Shown here: piece by piece, positions 30,820 to 36,329 of the stretch
How positions within the stretch are numbered: the first letter of the stretch is position 1
How the letters are laid out: every line of letters starts with the position of its first letter
Translations under genes and position numbers: made by a program
Notes under the pieces: model-generated
What the model was told of the DNA's origin: nothing
The model's database searches: none
What the model saw: only the letters and a program-made list of their open reading frames with translations
Source: JBHHWH01 sp046756405
Lineage (GTDB): Bacteria; Actinomycetota; Acidimicrobiia; Spongiisociales; ZC4RG35
Direction of reading: 5' to 3'
DNA: 36,329 nt
Assembly (NCBI GenBank): GCA_046756405.1
Contig: JBHHWH010000018.1
Coordinates: 1 to 36,329, forward strand

Positions 30820-31581
30820 TCAAACTCCTGAGACAACAACGACACCCCACACCAACAGGATCACTCCGCCGACCCGGGAGGCCAGGACGCCCCTCGGGGC
30901 GACCTTCTCGACGAGGACGAAGATGGCGAGTACTGCCACCCAGGCCAGGTTCATCACGCCGAGTACGAACAGCAGCAGCATCAGCGACCAGCAACATCCG
31001 AAGCACAACCCCCCGTGATGCAGACCCATCCGCAACGCTCCTGCCTTCCCCTCTCTCCACGACGTCATCAGGAACCCCATCGGGGTTCGACATGCCCCCA
31101 GGCCTCGGATCTTCGCAGGCGAAAACTGCACCACCCCGGCTCCGATCAGTAACGCGCCAGAGAACCAGCCCTCGGTCACCACCCCCATACCATCGACGAG
31201 GGCAACGCCTGCCAGCCACCATTGGAGGGCGGTGGCACCTAGGGCAAACACAGTCCACACCACGACATATCCGGCGACGAACAGGGGAGTTGAACCTCCC
31301 CTGTTCCCAAACGAGCCGCGATCGAGGCTGTCGTAAGCGACCAACATCGGGATCGCCGACGGCAGCATCATCGCCGCCATCATCACCGCCCACATATCCG
31401 CCATCAGGGCGGCCTGAACGGCAGACCAGGCGGGGGTCATCGGCATCGCGAGCACCGACGCCATGTCCCCTGCCCTGGTCGCCACGAGAGCCAGGTAGAT
31501 CCACGACAGCGTCGTGAAACCGACCAGCCCTGCTATCAGGGCGCCCCGGGCTCGGGTCAGTGCGACCGTGGCCGTGGTCAC
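30820..31581 (-). CDS. DUF2182 predicted metal-binding integral membrane protein
   Basis: 253 residues from GTG 31581, whose GTGA overlaps the stop of the preceding DUF1326 gene; the frame is open upstream to 31632, but coupling fixes this start. About six membrane segments are seen. Family markers are WAVMMAAMMLPSAIPML (Met-rich, W-x-x-M-x-x-A-M-M-x-P), QFSPAKIRGLGACRTPMGFL, and GLHHGGLCFGCCWSLMLLLF with closely spaced His/Cys that may bind metal. DUF2182 proteins are found next to DUF1326 proteins in many bacteria; the function is unknown. It is the last gene of a two-gene unit downstream of the SARP regulator. Confidence 0.9.
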   Translation of the reverse strand: MTTATVALTRARGALIAGLVGFTTLSWIYLALVATRAGDMASVLAMPMTPAWSAVQAALMADMWAVMMAAMMLPSAIPMLVAYDSLDRGSFGNRGGSTPLFVAGYVVVWTVFALGATALQWWLAGVALVDGMGVVTEGWFSGALLIGAGVVQFSPAKIRGLGACRTPMGFLMTSWREGKAGALRMGLHHGGLCFGCCWSLMLLLFVLGVMNLAWVAVLAIFVLVEKVAPRGVLASRVGGVILLVWGVVVVSGV

Positions 31582-32174
31582 GCCGCGTATTCGAAGGGTG
31601 AGTAGAAGCCGTTCTTTTCGGCCAGGCTCCACTGCATCCCGTGGTCGTTGTACGCCAGCTTCTCCGAATGGGCCACGGCGGCGGGGAATCCCGGCGCGAC
31701 AGCCAGGGGGTGGCCCTCCACCGTGATCGGCCCGTCGGACTGACCGGTGTCACCCACGATCGCGGCCTCCGCGACCCCGGCGATCGTCATCGAGGTCCTC
31801 TTGCCATCGGTCTCGAACCTGATCGTTGCCGGTCCCGCCCCGAGGACCGAGCCGATATGGCTCGCCAGTCGAGCAGGATGCCCACCGGCCTGGCCGGAGA
31901 AAATGGCAGCGAGGGCCCCCAACTGATCTTCGGTGGCCCTGTCATCGAAGTACAGCGCTGCCTGCCATTCCACTTCTGCCATGTGCCCCGGCGACAGAAC
32001 GGCCAGCGCAACGTTGAGCCCGTCGAGCTTCGTACCCTCGAAGTCGCCTTCCTCGATGTGCCAGCCGACCAACACCGTACAGTCGTCCTCGGTCGGCGGG
32101 CTGAGGAAAATGCACGGGCACGCTGCCTCACAGTTGCACGTTTCGAAATACCGTCCCTTGACTTTCCAGGTCAT
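31578..32174 (-). CDS. DUF1326 domain protein
   Basis: 198 residues from ATG 32174, with AGGAGG 6 nt upstream. The start is TWKVKGRYFETCNCEAACPCIFLSPP-like, the hallmark of DUF1326: C-N-C-x-x-x-C-P-C within the first 20 residues, probably binding a metal. The middle part (DCTVLVGWHIEEGDFEGTKLDGLNVALA) and the final HSEKLAYNDHGMQWSLAEKNGFYSPF are also typical. It is translationally coupled to DUF2182 (GTGA), and the pair is commonly conserved. A metal-handling role together with the membrane protein is inferred. A promoter probably lies in 32175-32305. Confidence 0.9.
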   Translation of the reverse strand: MTWKVKGRYFETCNCEAACPCIFLSPPTEDDCTVLVGWHIEEGDFEGTKLDGLNVALAVLSPGHMAEVEWQAALYFDDRATEDQLGALAAIFSGQAGGHPARLASHIGSVLGAGPATIRFETDGKRTSMTIAGVAEAAIVGDTGQSDGPITVEGHPLAVAPGFPAAVAHSEKLAYNDHGMQWSLAEKNGFYSPFEYAA

Positions 32175-32305
32175 GTTGTCCTCCTTGTACGACCTGTCAT
32201 TGCCGCCTGACCGTCCCACAGCAAGATCAAGGCCAGTTCAAAGAAAGGTCAACACAACCGCCTCGACCACCGTGGGATAGCGACCTCCGGGCAGGGAGTC
32301 TCGGT

Positions 32306-35221
32306 TCAGCCGGCTTCGACGAGTTCCAGAGCCCGATCGACGGCCTTGAGGCTGGAGGTGACGAGTTCGGGAGTCGACATGATGGATCCCCTGATCGTGA
32401 GCCGCCGGTTCTGGGCGTCACCCAGGGCAGTAACGGTGTCGTCCAGCACTCGCCGATGTGGGTGGGTGAGGGTCGAATCGGTGTCGGCGAGGAGGGCTCC
32501 GATGAGAACCGCGGCCTCGTCGTGCAGGCCCACAGCCACGAGCGCCCGGGTGAGGTAGCGCCAGGTGTGTCGAAGCTGAGTGTCATCAGCAGCCCGGAAC
32601 CAGTGGTCGATGACCCAGGCGAAGTCTCTGAGTCCCTCCTCGAGATCGCCATGTGCGGCGTTGACCGAGGCCAGCTCCATCCGAGAGACACCGCTGAACC
32701 ACTCGTTGCCCACCGAATCAGCCATCTCCACAGCCTCCTCGAACATGGCCCGCGCCTCTTGGGGCTTGTTGTGCTTAACGGCAAGACCGTTCGCATACAG
32801 GGAGTAGGCGAGAGCCGTCGGGTTGCCCAGCTCCCGAGCCCCGGCCAGCGCGCGGGCAGCGGCACCGATAGCGTCTGCGGATCGACCGAGGACGGCGCTG
32901 GTCACCGCAACGTAGTAAGTGGCCCACACCTCCCTCAGGAGTTCTCCCTGCTTGCGGGCCATCTCGGCAACGTCTGAGTAGTGGAGCAACGTAGTCTCCG
33001 CGTCACCGCGATACAGAGCGACATCCGCTAGGACGTCCTCGGGATAGCCACACATCGAGGGGAGAACCCCTTGGGCGACCGCTGCATCTCGTGCGAAGGT
33101 GACGGCATCATCGAACCGACTCCCCATCCATGCTCCCCGAGCGGCGGCCCCCGACACGGCTCTCCACAGGGGATGATCCGGAGTCATGCCTTCCCAAAGC
33201 GCCTGTGACCAGCTGACGACCTCGTTGCGGGATCTCCAATAGCCACCGTCGGCGAGCGCGGCGACAATCGATGAGGCGGAATCGAGATCGTCGTTGTCGA
33301 TTGCCCACAGAAAGGCGGCGCGGAGGTTGGCGTACGCCGAGGACACCTCGACCATGGCGTCGCCCTCTTCGTCGGTGAGCAGACGGGCCGCCTCGACCAA
33401 CGCCCTGTGGGCGAAGTGACGGGCATGACGCTTCCTAACTTCAGGCTCGGCTTCACCAAGGCGGCCCACGGCAAAGCGCCGAATCGTCTCCAACAGGCGG
33501 TACCGGGTTCGGATCCCCGAGGTCTCGGCGATGACCAGAGACTGGCCCACCAGCGTCGAGAGCTGGCCCCGCACCGTTTCGGGGGACTCTGAGGATGGCG
33601 CACACACGGCGAGAACGTCTTCGAGTAGGAACCTCCCTGACATGACACCGAGTCGGGCAAGCAGCTCGCGGGATTGTTCCGAGAGAAGCTCGTAGGACCA
33701 TTCGACGGTGGCCCCGAGCGTGGCGTGGCGCGGCTCGCCAGAGGTGTCGAGGCGGGAGAGCTGGACTCGCGACCCGAGAGTGGCCACGATCTCAGCAGGG
33801 GTCATCGAGCCGAGCCGCGACCCGGCGATCTCCAAAGCTAGAGGCAGTCCGTCCAGGCTGCGACACAGCTCCACGACGTCGTCAACGCTGGCATCGGTCA
33901 GCTTGAAGGTGCTCGGCGCGTTTCGAACCAGCAGCTCAACACCAGGCCACCGGAGGAGATCTTCAACAGAGACGTCAGCACGAGTCGGAACAGCTAGGGA
34001 TGGGGTCTGCCAAATGAACTCCCCGTCGACATAGAGCGGCGAGCGACTCGTGGCCACCACCGTCAGGTCAGGACATCCCCGCACGAGAGAAGCAAGGGCA
34101 CGGGCCGCAGCGTCGGCAACGTGCTCACAGTTGTCGACAATGAAAACCGCCGATCGCGGCGCCAGATACTCGATCAGGCTCATCAGTGGCCCGGCGACCG
34201 GGTGCGGTTGGACACCCACGCTCGACGCCAGCACGGTGTCCACCGCTGATTCGTCCTGGACGGCCGAGAGGTCGGCGAAGAATGCGGGCCGGACCCCATC
34301 GGCGAGGATTCGTCTACCCACCTCCAAGGCAAGCCGGGTCTTGCCGACACCTCCCGGACCGGTGAGCGTCAGTAGACGCACCTGTTCTGCGCGTGTGAGC
34401 AGATCTTCGATTTCTGCCCTGCGACCCACCAGGTCAGAAGCGGGAACAGGGAAGAGCCACCGCGGCTCGACACCACCGGCCGTCATCTCATGCATAAGGA
34501 TCTGTTCTTCGAGATCGCGAACCTCGGGACCCGGCTGCACGCCGAGCTGCTCCGCGAGCGCGGTGCGGAGGCGTCGGTAGACAGCTAAGGCATCGGCTTG
34601 ACGGCCGGATCGATACAGTGCGCGCATGAGGATCCCGCTGAGTCGCTCGTCGAGGGGCGACTCGGTGACCATTGGTTCGATCTGTGGGATCACCCTCTCG
34701 GGTTCGTCAACGGCAATCGTCGCTTCCGCCCATCGCGCTACCGCGTTGACGCGCTGGCTCTCCAGAATCGATGACTCCTCCAGGATCCACGGCCTATCCA
34801 TACCTGCCAGAACGGGACCCCGCCACAGATCGAGTGCCGACGCCAGGGCAGCTGCGACATCCTGGGGATCCTGGGCGTTGTCTGCGTTCGCGACGCTGCT
34901 CCGGAAGAGATCGATGTCGGTTGCGAGGCTCTTCAGCGTCAGGCGGTAGGTACCCTGCTCCCCTCGTATCTCTACCGTCGAGCCCAGCAGACGCCGCAGC
35001 TTGGAAACGTAGGTGCGCAGGGATCGCACCGAACCATCACTGGCGCTCTCCCCCCACACTGCGTCAACGATCGTGGGGATCTCGACCGGCTTGCCTCGGC
35101 GTAGGACGAGGTACGCGAGCAGAGCCCTCTGGTTCGGTCCGCCCAGACCGACTTGCTCCCCGCCTATGACCAGTTCGAGCGGCCCCAGGAGCCTAAGAAT
35201 GTCCTGGTCCGCCATGTGCAC
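32306..35221 (-). CDS. AfsR/SARP family transcriptional regulator with STAND ATPase and TPR-like C-terminus
   Basis: 971 residues from ATG 35221 (or ATG 35215). Residues 8-98 form an OmpR-type winged helix (LRLLGPLELVIGG, QRALLAYLVLRRGKPV, SLRTYVSKLRRLLG). Residues 100-245 form the BTAD domain. The NB-ARC-like ATPase has P-loop GPGGVGKTR (about 288-296), Walker B VFIVDNCEH (359-367), TSRSPL and GLPLAL. The rest, to the C-terminus, is helical repeat (tetratricopeptide-like). Such regulators switch on secondary metabolism or stress genes when a signal allows oligomerisation. No biosynthetic cluster is beside it in the window. The adjacent divergent gene encodes a small secreted protein; downstream on the same strand is the DUF1326-DUF2182 unit. 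Confidence 0.93.
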   Translation of the reverse strand: MHMADQDILRLLGPLELVIGGEQVGLGGPNQRALLAYLVLRRGKPVEIPTIVDAVWGESASDGSVRSLRTYVSKLRRLLGSTVEIRGEQGTYRLTLKSLATDIDLFRSSVANADNAQDPQDVAAALASALDLWRGPVLAGMDRPWILEESSILESQRVNAVARWAEATIAVDEPERVIPQIEPMVTESPLDERLSGILMRALYRSGRQADALAVYRRLRTALAEQLGVQPGPEVRDLEEQILMHEMTAGGVEPRWLFPVPASDLVGRRAEIEDLLTRAEQVRLLTLTGPGGVGKTRLALEVGRRILADGVRPAFFADLSAVQDESAVDTVLASSVGVQPHPVAGPLMSLIEYLAPRSAVFIVDNCEHVADAAARALASLVRGCPDLTVVATSRSPLYVDGEFIWQTPSLAVPTRADVSVEDLLRWPGVELLVRNAPSTFKLTDASVDDVVELCRSLDGLPLALEIAGSRLGSMTPAEIVATLGSRVQLSRLDTSGEPRHATLGATVEWSYELLSEQSRELLARLGVMSGRFLLEDVLAVCAPSSESPETVRGQLSTLVGQSLVIAETSGIRTRYRLLETIRRFAVGRLGEAEPEVRKRHARHFAHRALVEAARLLTDEEGDAMVEVSSAYANLRAAFLWAIDNDDLDSASSIVAALADGGYWRSRNEVVSWSQALWEGMTPDHPLWRAVSGAAARGAWMGSRFDDAVTFARDAAVAQGVLPSMCGYPEDVLADVALYRGDAETTLLHYSDVAEMARKQGELLREVWATYYVAVTSAVLGRSADAIGAAARALAGARELGNPTALAYSLYANGLAVKHNKPQEARAMFEEAVEMADSVGNEWFSGVSRMELASVNAAHGDLEEGLRDFAWVIDHWFRAADDTQLRHTWRYLTRALVAVGLHDEAAVLIGALLADTDSTLTHPHRRVLDDTVTALGDAQNRRLTIRGSIMSTPELVTSSLKAVDRALELVEAG

Positions 35222-35374
35222 AAGGCCACGCTAGCCCGACACGGCGACTCGGGTCTCCCACCTCATGTCATCCTGCGGAGGCCCTCGGAGTGTCCGAGTT
35301 CTCACTTCCAGCTCACCGTTCCTTCACATTTCCGGCCGAACTTGAGGGTGCAGTCGAGACACAAGGAGAAACCC

Positions 35375-35800
35375 ATGAAGACCGCACTCAGAGCTGGAGC
35401 AGCAGCCCTCATGCTCGTCGGAACCACCTTCGCCGCACCGGCGATGGCCCAGGAGTCACCCGCCGACCCTCCCCCAGCCCAGGCGCAGAACCAGGGTCGC
35501 TTCCAGGGGCCGATCATGGAGTTCATCACCGAGTTCCTCGGCGTCACCCAGGGAGAGGTCACTTCGAACTGGGCGACCGGGAACACCCTCGCCGACTTGG
35601 CCGAGGCCAACGGCTCCTCCGGCGAGGAATTGTTCGAGGCGCTGATGGCCCAGGTCAATGCACACATCGACCAGGCGCTGGCCGATGGCAAGATCGACGA
35701 AGCCCGGGCCGACGAGCTGCGGGCTAGAGCAGAGGAAAGGCTTACCCGCCTCGTCTTCGAGGCTCACCAGCCGAGACGGGACCGCGGACACAACCAGTAG
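35375..35800 (+). CDS. Small secreted protein, possibly DUF2680/YckD-like
   Basis: 141 residues from ATG 35375, with AAGGAGA upstream; the frame is open upstream to 35153, but the earlier part covers the promoter region. A Sec signal peptide is clear: MKTALRAGAAALMLVGTTFA, with cleavage after AMA (residues about 1-26). A Pro/Gln-rich spacer follows, then a short all-helical domain (IMEFITEFLGVTQGEVTSNW, then GNTLADLAEANGSSGEELFEAL) that looks like the repeated helix pairs of YckD/DUF2680-type exported proteins. The tail is Arg/Glu-rich. It is divergent from the SARP regulator. No enzymatic motif is seen. Confidence 0.75.
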   Translation: MKTALRAGAAALMLVGTTFAAPAMAQESPADPPPAQAQNQGRFQGPIMEFITEFLGVTQGEVTSNWATGNTLADLAEANGSSGEELFEALMAQVNAHIDQALADGKIDEARADELRARAEERLTRLVFEAHQPRRDRGHNQ

Positions 35801-35867
35801 GACTCACAGGTCCGCTTGAGAGGGCTTCGGGATCCAGCAACGACTACGCGCATCCTGGCCCGATGGG

Positions 35868-35980
35868 CTGAGCGACCAAGAGGTCGAAACTATCCGTCTG
35901 ATCGCCCGAGGACTGTCGAACAAGAGATTGCAGAACGCCTCTACGTCTCGCGCCGCACCGCCGAGCATGATGGCACCTAA
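35868..35980 (+). pseudogene. Frameshifted remnant of a LuxR-type HTH domain
   Basis: Frame 1 reads LSDQEVETIRLIARGLSNK (35868-35924). The expected continuation, EIAERLYVSRRTAEH (from 35924), is in another frame and can be joined by restoring one G in the AAG-GAG junction at 35922-35926. After HDGT a stop follows at 35978-35980; the last helix is missing, and only about 15 in-frame residues precede it. The pattern L-T/S-x-x-E-x-E-V-x-R-L-I-A-x-G-L-S-N-K-E-I-A is unmistakable for GerE/LuxR HTH domains. This is a decayed 3' fragment of a response regulator. Confidence 0.75.
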
Positions 35981-36037
35981 AGAGATTCGGCAGAAGTGAC
36001 GATATGGCGGAATGGTGGGAGCCGCCGGGCGACACGG

Positions 36038-36329
36038 ATGAAGGGCAGAATTCTGAGAACTCTCGCAGCTTTGACAATCGCGGCCTTGACGCTCATTTCG
36101 TGTCAGGCCCAAGTCTCCCAAACTGACGATCCAGCGAATGCCTCAGTGGAATCACCGGCGACCACCGCTTCGCCGGCGGCCACGGCATCGACCCTGGCGA
36201 CCGACCAAGGGGCCACAGCTTCCGACCTCGTAGCCGAGGCAGAGGCGGCGTACTCGCAGGGTCTCCTCGACGACGCCCTCGCCGCCTACCAAGAAGTCAT
36301 CGACCGCTACAGCGACACCACCGACCCCG
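36038..36329 (+). CDS. Predicted lipoprotein with TPR-like repeat (3' end outside window)
   Basis: 97 codons from ATG 36038 to the window edge. Residues 1-22 form a signal peptide ending in the lipobox L-I-S-C (MKGRILRTLAALTIAALTLISC). A Ser/Thr/Ala/Pro-rich linker runs to about residue 58. Then a helical piece, EAEAAYSQGLLDDALAAYQE followed by VIDRYSDTTDP, has the spacing of a tetratricopeptide or YbgF/TolA-like repeat (A-Y-x-x-G-x-x-x-x-A-x-x-x-Y). Probably an exported repeat protein; the role is unknown. The start has no strong Shine-Dalgarno. Confidence 0.7.
   Translation, partial: MKGRILRTLAALTIAALTLISCQAQVSQTDDPANASVESPATTASPAATASTLATDQGATASDLVAEAEAAYSQGLLDDALAAYQEVIDRYSDTTDP

Noticed and set aside
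35804..36121. 105-codon minus-strand frame near the right edge
   Set aside because: It runs antisense to the LuxR remnant and to the signal peptide of the lipoprotein, both better supported.

Overview
The window is a GC-rich bacterial chromosome segment, most likely from an actinomycete-type organism (Actinomycetota; perhaps an uncultured Acidimicrobiia-like lineage). The evidence is the GC-rich third codon positions, a DUF222/HNH (13E12-type) gene, an LtrA gene, an AfsR/SARP regulator with ATPase and TPR regions, a DUF1326/DUF2182 pair, and several promoters whose -10 box lies 7-8 nt before the start codon (leaderless mRNAs). The taxonomy is inference.

Bases 1-19003 are dominated by CoA-thioester and aromatic metabolism. 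At the left edge is iorA (indolepyruvate:ferredoxin oxidoreductase alpha, partial, minus strand). Divergent from it is a tightly coupled four-gene operon (4-bp ATGA overlaps): B12-dependent acyl-CoA mutase large subunit, acyl-CoA dehydrogenase, hydantoinase/oxoprolinase A and B. The separate B12-binding subunit of the mutase follows on the opposite strand. Next is a complete four-subunit set that looks like an ATP-dependent class I benzoyl-CoA reductase (bcrC, bcrB and two ASKHA activator ATPases), followed by a TetR regulator. After zwf, nnrE, a haloalkane-dehalogenase-like remnant and a small coiled-coil membrane protein comes boxC-boxB, the epoxidase and ring-opening enzymes of the aerobic benzoyl-CoA pathway. 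The anaerobic (reductive) and aerobic (epoxidising) attacks on benzoyl-CoA are thus encoded within about 11 kb. Each transcription unit has a TetR-type palindrome on its promoter: 8241-8264 at bcrC and 18989-19002 at boxC. Not seen here: BoxA, BoxD, benzoate-CoA ligase, a ferredoxin gene, and the dienoyl-CoA hydratase/dehydrogenase/hydrolase of the reductive route.

Bases 19004-26690 are mixed: a gene-poor gap with a perfect 11-bp hairpin, LtrA, a DUF222-HNH protein from a strong leaderless promoter, a peroxiredoxin-like protein, a lipoprotein, a Rieske-glutamate-synthase-domain fusion, and an SDR oxidoreductase.

Bases 26823-32174 carry an extracytoplasmic thiol/redox cassette (DUF3179 lipoprotein, CcdA, TlpA-like thioredoxin), an arsenic pair (arsR-arsM) with a leaderless promoter and overlapping operator candidate, and a DUF1326-DUF2182 pair. 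Bases 32306-36329 hold a 971-residue SARP/AfsR regulator, a small secreted protein, a frameshifted LuxR-type HTH remnant and the start of a TPR-like lipoprotein. No tRNA, rRNA, CRISPR array or intact insertion sequence was recognised.
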